Assembly (NCBI GenBank): GCA_947044405.1
Contig: CAMRHE010000156.1
Location: 663,001 to 727,000, forward strand
DNA length: 64,000 bases
Direction of reading: 5' to 3'
Source of the DNA: Leptodactylus fallax
Taxonomy: Eukaryota > Chordata > Amphibia > Anura > Leptodactylidae
Made by a program: the position numbers and the translations under genes. Under the pieces are notes generated by a model. It was not told the DNA's origin, searched no databases, and saw only the letters and a program-made list of their open reading frames with translations. Positions 44,486 through 54,741 of the stretch are shown here, in pieces. How positions within the stretch are numbered: the stretch's first letter is position 1; every line of letters begins with the position of its first letter.

Positions 44486-45970
44486 CAGTGGTTTGCAAAA
44501 GTATTCATACCCCTTTTTCACATTTTGTCACCATACAACCACAAACTTAAAATGTGTTTTATTGAGATTTTAAGTGATAGACCAATACAAAGCACATAAT
44601 TGTGAAGTGGAACGAAAATGATACATGGTTTTCAAAATTTTAATAAAATAAAAATCTCAAAAATGTGACGTGCAAGAGTATTCAGCCCCCTGTACTCTGA
44701 TACCCCTACATAAAATCCACTTAGTTAATAGAGTCCAGTTGTGTGCAATTTAGTCTTAGTTTAAATACACCTGTTCTATAACGGCCTCAGTGGTTTGTTA
44801 GAGAACACTACTAGTGAACAAACAGCATCATGAAGACCAAGGAACTCACCAGACAGGACACAGATAAAGTTGTGGAGAAGTTTAAAGTAGGGTTAGGTTA
44901 TAAAAACATAACCCAAGCTTTGAGCATCCTAAGGAGTACTGTTCAATCCATCATCCAAAAATGGAAAGAGTATTCTACAACTTCAAACCTACCAAGACAT
45001 GGCCGTCCACCTAAACAGACAGATCAAGCAAGAAGAGAACTGGTCAGAAAAACAGCCAAGAGGCCCATGTTCACTCTGGAGGAGCTGCAGAAATCCATAG
45101 TTCAGATGGGAGAATCTGTCCACAGGACAACTATAAGTAGTGCACTCCACAAATGTGGCCTTTATGTAGAGTGGCAAGAAGAAAACCATTACTGAAAGAA
45201 AGACATAAGAAGGGCCATTTGCAGTTTGCCACAAGCCATATAGGGGACACAGCAAACATGTGGAAGAAGGTGCTCTGGTCAGATGAGACCAAAGTTGAAC
45301 TTTTTGGCCTAAATGCAAAGCGCTATGTGTGGTGGAAAAGTAACACTGAACACACTATCCCCACTGTGAAACATGCTGGAGGCAGAATCATGCTATGAGG
45401 ATGCTTTTCTTCAGTACGGACAGGGAAGCTGGTTAAGAAAACCTGTTGGAGGCTGCAAAAGACTTGAGACTGGGAAGGAGATTCACCTTCCAGCAAGACA
45501 ATGACCTTAAAAATACAGCCAGAGCTAAAGTGGAATGGTTTAGATCAAAGAATATTCATGTGTCCAGATCTAAATGCCATTGAGCATCTGTGGCAAGACA
45601 TGAAAATTGCTGTTCACAGATGCTCACCATCCAACCTGACTGAGCTTGAGCTATTTTGGAAAGAAGAATGGGCAAAAATCTCAGTCTCTAGATGCACAAA
45701 GCTGGAAGAGAAATACCGCAAAAAAACTTGCAGCTGTAATTGCAGCGAAAGGTGGTTCTACAAAGTATTGATATAGGGGGGCTGAATATTTTTGCACGTC
45801 ACTTTGCAGATATTTATTTGATTTGAATTTTGGAAACCATGTATCAGTTTCGTTCCAACTTTGTGTTGGTCTATCAATTAAAATCTCTATAAAATACATT
45901 TAAATTTGTGGTTGTAAGGTGACAAAATGTGAAAAAGTTCAAGGGGCATGAATACTTTTGGAAGGCACTG
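44486..45970 (+). mobile_element. Tc1/mariner element, CAGTGCCTTGCAAAAG family, diverged copy
   Basis: It runs from CAGTGGTTTGCAAAAGTATT to TTTGGAAGGCACTG followed by TA. At 1485 bp it has several small deletions compared with the copy at 29937-34135. TIR and coding order match that copy. Confidence 0.88.
44830..45776 (+). pseudogene. Tc1-like transposase with frameshifts and deletion
   Basis: MKTKELTRQDTDKVVEKFKV and QALSILRSTVQSIIQKWKEY form the first helix-turn-helix, then GRPPKQTDQARRELV. The frame breaks after LHKCGLY. The next frame has [20 protein letters not shown] (first Asp) and IPTVKHAGG before a stop. A deletion removes part of the second-Asp block (SSKTMTLK in place of QDNDPKH). 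The final frame keeps [13 protein letters not shown] (Glu). Confidence 0.88.
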
Positions 45971-46479
45971 TACATATCTATAAAGTAAAATAAGCCAGAG
46001 AACTATTAAAATATACCGTACATTTTATTAAATCTTAGTACAATACTCTGAAGGGTCGAACAGTCTAAGGAAATACAGTCCTAGCAAATATGCACTAAAA
46101 TAGTGTAACCCTAACAACAGACAAAGGTACTAATATTACCAAATACCAGTAGTGGGAATGTCAGAACAGTGACCCAAAAACTATATACAAAATTACAATT
46201 ATTTAGTTCTTACATAATATAAAAAAATTATCAGTGCAGAGACAAAAATATATTTAATATGTAGATTTAACTTGTTATATCTTTGAGGTTTTTAAGTGCA
46301 ATCAAACCTTGAGACTGAGGGAACAATTGCAAAAAACAATTGTGTTTCAACAACCATTTTTGTGTGGATTTGAATGTATGTTTCAGAGTTACTACTGTAT
46401 GTTGCTCAAAACACAGACCATGCCAAAGTTCTAGACCATTAACAACAAAACAGCCCAAAATAATGATGTACCATCATAT
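45971..46479. other. No confident feature
   Basis: A minus-strand frame at 46458-46267 has STQKWLLKHN and a decayed string after it that might be an ancient Tc1 transposase relic, but the match is too weak to call. Confidence 0.3.
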
Positions 46480-47560
46480 TTAACCCTTTGCCGACCTCCA
46501 TTGTAATAGTACAGCTGATGTTGGGTATTTAAATATTGTGGCCACTCAGGAGCTGAGCTGCCGTCATAGCCACTGGGTCTCTGCTGTATTATACAGCCGA
46601 AACCCCATGCTAATGCCCGTGATCACTGATTGCGGGCATTAAGGCCTATGGAACCTCAGTCAAAGCTGACTGAGGTGCTATTTTTCCAGTGGTGCATGGG
46701 TGCTGCCATGTAGTGTAGGTTCACCGGCACCCAGAAAGAGATCCGGGGCTCCCAGACTTGTCTGGCATTCATTTGTATGACAGGCAAAAAAAAAAAAAAA
46801 TAAAATATATAAAAAATAAAAAAGAATTAAAAATTCAAATCACCCCCCTTTCCCTAGAATACATATAAAAGCAGAAAATTACATTGAAATACATACACAT
46901 TAGGTATCCCTGTGTTTGAAAACGCCCGGCCTACAAACTTATAAAAATATTTTTCCCATACAGTGAATGCCATAGTGGAAAAAAAAAAATCTAAAGTGCC
47001 AAACTGCTGTTTTTTTCACCATTTTGCCTCTAATAAAAATGTGAATAAAAAGTGATCAAAGCAATAGACATTCCCCAAAATGGTATAACTAAAAAGTACA
47101 TCTGGCACCGCAAAAAATGACGCCCTATGAATCCCTGTACAAAAAAAAATATAAAAAAGTTACGGGTATCAGAATATGGCGAATATCACATAAAAAAATT
47201 TTTTGCTAAGTTTTGGATTTTTGTTAAGAGGTTAATAAATAAATAAAACTATATAAATTTGGAATCCTCAGAATTGAAGCGAAACATAGACATAGAATAC
47301 AGGTGACATGTCATTTTGGCTGCACAGTGAATGCCGTAAAAATAAGCCCATAAGAAAGTCGTGCAAATGCACTTTTTCTTCAATTCCACCCCATTCTAAA
47401 TTATTCTTCCCAGTACATTGTACATAATAACAAATAGTACCATTACGAAGAACAATTTGTCCCGCAAAAATTAAGCCCTCATATGGCTCTGTGAACGGAA
47501 AAATAACAAAGTTATGGGGTTGAGTCAAAATCGAAAAATGCCTCCAGCAGCAAGGGGTTA
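46480..47560. mobile_element. TTAACCC-ended non-autonomous element
   Basis: It starts TTAACCCTTTGCCGACCTCC and ends GCAGCAAGGGGTTA, inverted to each other. Internal landmarks are CATTAGGTATCCCTGTGT, CCCCAAAATGGTATAACTAA and CCCGCAAAAATTAAGCCCTC. It is about 1.08 kb with no coding sequence. The same kind of ends and internal phrases appear at 13509-13835 and, for the ends, at 14374-16228. Confidence 0.6.
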
Positions 47561-47853
47561 TTAGTGGGTATCTTGTTTTTGTACTGTATCTATTACCTTT
47601 TATTGGCTAAATTTTATGATGGTGACTATGACCATATATCTAGCCACATCAAACCATTCCAAGTTCAAGCTTTATATTTTGTAAAGTGGTGTACCAAAAT
47701 GCAACTACTATACAGTGTGCTATTATGAAATTGTGATCTTTGCAGGAGTATGATAGAATTCATACTATTTCCTACTAAATAACCTGCAACATCGGGCAGC
47801 AGCGTTTTTTGTTTTAAAAAAAACTAACAAAACAACAACGAAAAATGCACACT

Positions 47854-48148
47854 TTAAGGTCAGGGGCCCACGTAGCGTATATACTGCAAAACTGCGGCAT
47901 TTTACAGTACCTGCTTCTGGCTTATCCCATCCACACATTGCAGGAAAAAATCTGTAGAGGAAATACTGCGATTTCAAAAACGCTTGCGTTTTTGTAAATC
48001 GCAACATGTCAATTATACCTACGGAAAAGCTGGCGTTTTCCATATAGGTATAACAGAAGCAGAAAGTCTGCAGCGGAAAACTCTGTGGACTTTCTGTGAA
48101 AAGAGCTGCAGGAAAAATCAAATGCGTTTCTGCTAGGTGGGGCCTTAA
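47854..48148. mobile_element. MITE-like element with TTAA ends
   Basis: TTAAGGTCAGGGGCCCACG at the left and GCTAGGTGGGGCCTTAA at the right are imperfect inverted ends starting at TTAA. About 295 bp, non-coding, with internal CTGCGATTTCAAAAACGC and ACGCTTGCGTTTTTG. Confidence 0.5.
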
Positions 48149-49310
48149 AAGCTATGTGAGTAACCAGTCTCATAGGGACTTTCAATTACATTTGTACCCA
48201 CAGTGCAGAAAGTACAGTACATTCCCCTTCCAATAATATGGACTGTTGAATTTTGCAACAAAATGTCAGTGAATGGGGTTTAATTTAAAAAAAAACAAAA
48301 AAAAACGGCATTCCCCGTATGTGGAGTATTTCTGGTGGACTTTAGCTGTGGATTTTACACTTTGCAATGTAATGATCTACCTGGCATCAACTGATTCATA
48401 GTGATCTCTGAGGAGGTTTATAATGAAGAGTCAAGGGAAAGATTTACTGTAATTTTGATTTCAATAGAGATTAATGTGAAATCAAGAAAAAGGTGATAAA
48501 TACAGGGGGCAGAGTGGAGAGCAAAATTGTAATTTATCTCACATCTTGCCCAACTTCATGGTACATTCTTAAGCTTGAGAAAGGTGTGAGCTGCTGCTGG
48601 AGCTAGTTTCCTTGCCTGGATGGTACCTCTGTTATGGAGTTGCTAGAGGAACAGATAAGATAACATCTGTAATCTGCAAGTAAACCACTGCCTATAGTCC
48701 AATATAATCTTGGAATATGTCTAAGGCACAGAGATAAGCGACCCTTTCAAAATTTGTTTTGTTTTGGGTTTGAGTAGTTCGGGCCCAAGACTTGCTTTAG
48801 GTTGAACAAGTTCAATATGAACCATTGCTTAAATTGGCTTAGAACATTTTGTAATACACTGTCAGGGCTCCTAGGAACCTATCTAGCCAAGTTCTAGATC
48901 TCTAAGACAAACACAGCCGAAGTTATGTCAAAGTGAAAGTGACATGGATGTCTATGAAAAAACGGATAGTAAGCAGTGGATACAAACTGAGAGTTTAACC
49001 ATACACTTCACTGCCACTCGCTTTTAAGCATTTTAATAGTTAAAATGCTCAAAAATTATTCTTTTTTTTTGTAAAGGTGCTTTCTCATGGTTTTTAGTCA
49101 CACATGGCAGTTATAGCGAAAAAAAATCAATGGTTTTACAGAAAAATTTGCCCATTCAAACTGTAAATGTTATAGGTTTGTTGCTATCCAGAACAAAAGG
49201 CCATCAAAAATTATCCCTTCATGGGAGAAGATAAAAAATCAAAATGGCATTGGTATTGAAAGATGCAATGGTACAGGTTTTTTGTGGCACCAATGGTGTG
49301 GTATAGTGGA

Positions 49311-49580
49311 ATATGATGGACCAGGCCGTAGGACATGTCTGGCTGAGTGGTGGCAGTGCTGGTAGCTGTGGTAACATGAGTGGCAGTACAGCATGAAATA
49401 TGATGGACCAGGCCTCAGGACATGTTTAACTTAGTGATAGCAGTGGTGGTAGCTGTGGCAGCATGAGTGGCAGGCAGTAGAGTATGGATTAATATGATGG
49501 ACCAGGTCTCAGTAGTAGAGTAGCAGGCAGCAACAGTAGTGCAGTAAATGGAACATAATACAGGGACACAGTAGCAGGTC
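49311..49580. repeat. Tandem repeat, ~90-bp unit, about three copies
   Basis: Units start ATATGATGGACCAGGCC at 49311, about 49397 and about 49494, each followed by GTAGCTGTGG and ATGAGTGGCAG in the first two. It lies within the hAT relic. Confidence 0.7.
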
Positions 49581-49979
49581 TATTCAGAAGCATCAGCCGG
49601 AGGTGTCTGACAACCCACAAGGATCCATTCCTGATTCACTTTCATGAAAGTAATTTTTTCCACATTAGCGGAGGACAGTTTAGTCCTTCTAGGTATTACA
49701 ACATCAATGGCAGCACTGAACAGCCCGGCGCCCCATCCTCCAGCCTCCCACGCCTGCGCAATAGAGAAGGAGAGTCAGTTATAGCACAATGCCGGGACTA
49801 TTGCGCACATGCCGGCAGACGTTAAAGAAGAGGAGGAGCCTTCCCCACAGAAGGAAGTCTGGACAGGACAACAGGTAAGTATGATGGGGTGGGGTGGGGG
49901 TGATGGTAGCATTGGTGACGTTCCGTTTCCAGAAATGGGGAAACAGAACGTCACCAGATAATCAGAAAATGTGCCTGGG

Positions 49980-50790
49980 GCGGTCATGTGGGATACGGGT
50001 AAATATACATTTTTGCTAAAGTAAGTAATTTAGAAAGTAGGCAGCGGAATCCACTAAGTGGTACGGCAATAACTGCATCGGCAGCAGCTTGACCAGGTGT
50101 GAGTTCAGTTCCAGAACCGCAGGATAACTGGGTACATATTGCTGTTTCCTGAACAAACTTTCCCTTATGGAAGACTGACGTTGATGAAAAAGAGGAATAG
50201 GAAGAGAAAGAGCTGGAGAAACAGTTGGTGATGATGATAACAACAACCATGTGCTAGATGTAGATGTGGCCTGCCTACAAGGAAGATCACAGAGAGGAGT
50301 AGAACAGTCTTTCTCATTTCCCCTGCTATTGCCACTGCCAAGTCTATTTTGTCAATTAAGATGGTGAAACCTTTTCATGTGAGTAGGTAGAGATTTCATT
50401 CTACATTTGTTGCTGCATGGTCATGGCTAAATTTCTGCTTGCAGATCTTGCACACTGCCATGGATTTATTGTTAGGCAATGCAGAAAAAAGTTGACACCA
50501 ACACCAGCAGCAGCGGAAACATTTCTGCTACTACAACCACCAGTGCCACCACATCCACCCCACAAGCTTTCCCTAGGTCTTCCCTGGATATGCTTTTTGG
50601 ATGTTGGACCTGTGTATTGACTGGAATCATTACTATAACCACTGCTACCACCCTTTTCATCTGATGTTAACTTGTCACCCTGACCTGGCTGCCAGGTCCT
50701 ATCTACAAAAGAGTCATTATCATCAGCAATGTTATCATCTTCTCTGCTTTTTTCTGACACATCACGGCCTTGGAATTCCTGCACACCCTC
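49980..50790 (-). pseudogene. hAT transposase N-terminal relic with BED zinc finger
   Basis: An acidic N-terminal frame (50784-50401, MQEFQGRDVSEKSREDDN) precedes a BED-type finger in a neighbouring frame at about 50465-50350. The finger reads AVCKICKQKFSHDH, then with a 1-bp shift LPTHMKRFHH, giving the C-x2-C and H-x4-H ligands. Downstream (50246-50016) SIRESLFRKQQYVPSYPA and LPYHLVDSAAYFLNYL match the region after the finger in ZBED-like hAT transposases. The catalytic hAT dimerisation domain was not found. Confidence 0.5.
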
Positions 50791-51656
50791 ATAATTTCCA
50801 CCTCCAGATTTCCCCTAGCAGAACAGCTACCAGTAGTAGTACCACATTTCCTGCCACTACTACTTCCACCACCAACAGTCATGTCTTCTTACTCTACTTG
50901 AACCCAATGATGACTGTTCTCATCCTTAGAAGTACTTAACGAAAAAAATTAAGCTCTTCTTAAAACCCTTGAGAAAAGATATTTACTATTAGGACTGACT
51001 TTTTCAGTAAAAAAGACACTTTTAAGAAGGCACAATGTAGACAGTCACAGATCAAACTGCTCTATTGCAAAACAGACTTAGATAAAATTAGATTATTGGC
51101 AATGAAAGGGATAACTGTCCATTGTCTGTATTACTGCAGCAATCTGCCTCACAGCATAAATATTCTTCCTCACTTCTATTTATGATTTTTTTTTCACTAT
51201 CTGCCTATAATTGATTAAATCTGTCTAAACTTTGTTCTACTCCTCCAACTCCTATAATCCTTAAGCTCTATTGCAAGTTTTGCTGCATTCAGTGTTGTAA
51301 ATTGCAGAAGAAAATTGGGTAATTATTTTGAATCATGCAGTGATGAATAACTAGTCTGTTCCCTAATTATCACTAAAATGGCTCTTCTTCCTGCCCAAAG
51401 CATCTTATATACTGTATGTGATGTCAAACACTGTAAAGTGTCCACCTACCACTGACTATTGGCTGAGAGGCTGTCTGGGGATGCCAGGATGTCACAACAT
51501 GTGTCTCTTCTGTATTTTTCCTGTGCAATGTATGTCACAACAGCCATTTGAGTTTGTCCAAGATGAAGCACAAATTATTTGCTTTGGTTACAAACTGAAT
51601 AATTTGGAATATTTGGGTTGAACCTAGCTTGGAATAAATTGGTTTGCCCATCTCTG

Positions 51657-52412
51657 CTAATGCAACCCAATGTTTTCATCAGAGGCTGCTGCGAGGCAGG
51701 ATGAACTTGGCTGCTCGAGACCCAGAGCCAAAGTCAGGACAAGTATAAGATAATATGTTCCCTTGCATAAATATAGAACAAAATCAGTTACCTAATGGCG
51801 GACTGATGGAGTAATGAACAAGCCAATGTCAAAACAGGGGTGTAGGGAGTTGTCAAATTAATATCAAAAGAGTCAAAATCCAGCTGTGGTTAAATATAGG
51901 AGGTCAGAATAAAATCAGAAGATGGCTAGCGGACCAAGCCAGAAATCAGCAGTAAAAAGTAGTAAAAAGATTGTTCTTGGGTAGAGTAAGGAGACCAGCG
52001 GCCCAAAACAATCACAGGCAAATGACTGAGCTACAGCTAAGTCTAAAATCCCCACCTTAACCTTTCATTGAAGGATGAGGCAGAGTTCTGATTTGGTCTA
52101 CGACTTTAGGTGCTGATAGACTTTGCAGTCCCAAGCAGTGTTTGTCTGGTGATCATGGAAACCTTAAAAAGGTACCTGAATTTTCATGAAAAGTTAATAT
52201 ATGTGCTGGGTCTTGGTGTTAAGTCTGTTTTATGACTATATAAGTTTTCATACTTCATGATGTCCTATTAGTTTTCCTGCTGCTAATAATGAAATTATGG
52301 CTAACACAGTGTACATTTGTCTCTCAGCCAGGGGGTGGGTACAATAAGGAACAGTCTGCCCCCTCCACCACTCATTGCTAATAATGTTCTGCCCCACTGC
52401 CAGGAGTTACTA
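51657..52412. other. No gene seen
   Basis: No recognisable coding sequence or repeat in this gap between the hAT relic and the Tc1-like element. Confidence 0.45.
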
Positions 52413-52414
52413 TA

Positions 52415-53971
52415 CAGTCATGGCCAAAAGTTTTGAGAATGATACAAATATTAATTTTTACAAAGTCTACTGCTTCAGTTTTTCTAATGGCAATTTGCAT
52501 ATACTCCAGAATGTTATAAAGAGTGATCAGCTTAACAGCAATTACTTGCAAAGTCAATATTTGCCTAGAAAATGAACTTTATCCCCCAAAACACATTTCA
52601 ACATCATTGCAGCCCTGCCTTAAAAGGACCACCTAATATCGTTTCAGTGATTGCTCCATTAACACAGGTGTGGGTGTTGATGAGGACAGGGCTGGAGATC
52701 AATCTGTCATGATTAAGTAAGAATGACACCACTGGACACTTTAAAAGGAGGCTGGTGCTTGCCATCATTGTTTCTCTTCTGTTAACCATGGTTATCTCTA
52801 AAGAAACACGTGCAGTCATCATTGCACTGCACAAAAATGGCCTAACTGGGAAGAGTATTGCAGCTAGAAAGATTGCACCTCAGTCAACAATCTATCGCAT
52901 CATCAAGAATTTCAAGGAGAGAGGTTCCATTGGTGCCAAAAAGGCTCCAGGGCGCCCAAGAAAGACCAGCAAGCGGCAGGACCGTCTCTTAAAAGTGTTT
53001 CAGCTGCGGGATCGGGCTACCAGCAGTGCAGAGCTTGCTGAGGAATGGCAGCAGGCAGGAGTGAGTGCATCTGCACGCACTGTGAGGCGGAGACTCTTGG
53101 AGCAAGGCCTGGTCTCAAGGAGGGCAGCAAAGAAGCCACTTCTCTCCAGAAAAAAACATCAGGGACAGACTGATATTCTGCAAAAGGTACAGGGAGTGGA
53201 CTGCTGAGGACTGGGGTAAAGTCATTTTCTCTGATGAATCCCCTTTTCGATTGTTTGGAACATCTGGAAAACAGCTTATTCGGAGAAGAAGAGGTGAGCG
53301 CTACCACCAGTCTTGTCTCAGGCCAACTGTAAAGCATCCTGAAACCATTCATGTGTGGGGTTGCTTCTCAGCCAAGGGAATCGGCTCTCTCACAGTCTTG
53401 CCTAAAAACACAGCCATGAATAAAGAATGTCCTCCAAGAGCAACTTCTCCCAACCGTCCAAGAGCAGTTTGGCGCTCAACAATGCCTTTTCCAGCATGAT
53501 GGAGCACCTTGCCATAAAGCAAAGGTGATAACTAAATGGCTCAGGGAACAAAACATAGAGATTTTGGGTCCATGGCCTGGAAACTCCCCAGATCTTAATC
53601 CCATTGAGAACTTGTGGTCAATCATCAAGAGACAGGTGGACAAACAAAAACCAACAAATTCAGACAAAATTAAAGCATTGATTCTGCAAGAATGGACTGC
53701 TATCAGTCAGGATTTGGTCCAGAAGTTGATTGAGAGCATGCCAGGGAGAATTGCAGAGGTCCTGAAGAAGAAGGGTCAACACTGCAAATATTGACTTGCT
53801 GCATTAACTCATTCTAACTGTCAATATAAGCTTCTGTTACTCTTAATATGAATGCAATTATATTTCTGTATGTGATAAAAACATCTGACAAACACACATA
53901 AAAACCAGAGGGCAGCAGATCATGTGAAAATATAATATTTGTGTCATTCTCAAAACTTTTGGCCATGACTG
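52415..53971 (+). mobile_element. Tc1/mariner element, CAGTCATGGCCAAAAG family
   Basis: CAGTCATGGCCAAAAGTTTT and AAAACTTTTGGCCATGACTG bound a 1557-bp element flanked by TA at 52413-52414 and 53972-53973. The TIRs are short compared with the other families here, the sub-terminal sequences differing soon after the first 40 or so bases. Confidence 0.93.
52788..53794 (+). pseudogene. Tc1-like transposase with two frameshifts
   Basis: MVISKETRAVIIALHKNGLT starts at 52788. Two helix-turn-helix units follow (SIAARKIAPQSTIYRIIKNF and SSAELAEEWQQAGVSASART) with KKAPGRPRKTSKRQ between them. A shift near 53160 leads to VIFSDESPFRLFGTSGKQLI (first Asp) and HVWGCFSAKGIGSL; a second shift near 53420 leads to FQHDGAPCHKAKV (second Asp) and [20 protein letters not shown] (Glu). 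It ends KKKGQHCKY. All three catalytic positions are kept, and D-G-A-P in place of D-N-D-P marks a family distinct from the others. Confidence 0.92.
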
Positions 53972-53973
53972 TA

Positions 53974-54658
53974 CAATTGCAAACAAATAGCTGAGAAAAG
54001 CCCAAGTGACCATAATATAGGAGATCCAGGAATACTGGACTGTAAATACAGGGCAGATACATGAAAATACATGCAATCAAGCATATAAAAAACACGAAAA
54101 AAAAAAAACAATCTATGAGCACAGTCAGTAAAGATGCTTGCTGCATGTGAATAATATCACATCTGTAATCACACAAGAAGCAGAAGTAGATACAAGAACA
54201 TAGAAGACTTTTCTTACATTGTAAGCAGTGATATTTGCAGGATCCTCCGTCTTTTGTACACAGCAGCTCCTATCCCATCCATTCACTGTGTGAAGAGCGA
54301 GAAGACCTGCCCTCTACACTCACTAAGATAAGCAAGATGGAATGAAATGTATCTAGGGATGGTCATCCTTAGTAAGAAAGGAGTGAAAATAAATTAGCTA
54401 GAAAGGAGACGTCTAGTGGTTGGAAATTTAGCAAGGTTTTTCAGGCAGAAAGAATCCATATTTTTAATTAACCTGCATTACATTTTGGTCCACAATCATA
54501 TGCTCTATGAAATGAGACTAAGTTGTCTGAAAAGTTAGTGACCATTTTACATTGAAAATTTCCACTGGATCTTACAGTGTTCCAGAGTCCATGGCAGGAT
54601 CATAAGTCATTGGCAATGAGATGACTATTTTATTGTTATATAGTATGATACATTCTTA
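53974..54658. other. No gene seen
   Basis: Ordinary sequence with an A-run near 54105. No coding signature. Confidence 0.45.
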
Positions 54659-54741
54659 GTTTTTTTTATCATTAAAAGATTCTTATTAAGTTTTCAAAGT
54701 TTAACAAAAGTAAAGAACAATATAAACACGTGAAGTAAATA

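Larger units (their letters stand above)
48729..51656 (-). mobile_element. BED-finger hAT transposon relic with TIRs and TSDs
   Basis: The ends are CAGAGATAAGCGACCC and, read inward from the right, CAGAGATGGGCAAACC. The flanking 8-mers are CTAAGGCA (48721-48728) and CTAATGCA (51657-51664), matching 7 of 8. The 2.9-kb body carries a minus-strand BED zinc-finger and downstream hAT-like text. 8-bp duplications and CAGAGATG-type ends fit the hAT superfamily. Much of the catalytic region is missing or unreadable. Confidence 0.65.

Noticed and set aside
46267..46458. Possible Tc1 transposase scrap (STQKWLLKHN)
   Set aside because: Only a short resemblance without DDE blocks or TIRs; too weak to annotate as a feature.
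51418..51621. 67-codon cysteine-containing frame
   Set aside because: No domain pattern; it lies in the terminal non-coding part of the hAT relic, on the strand opposite its gene.
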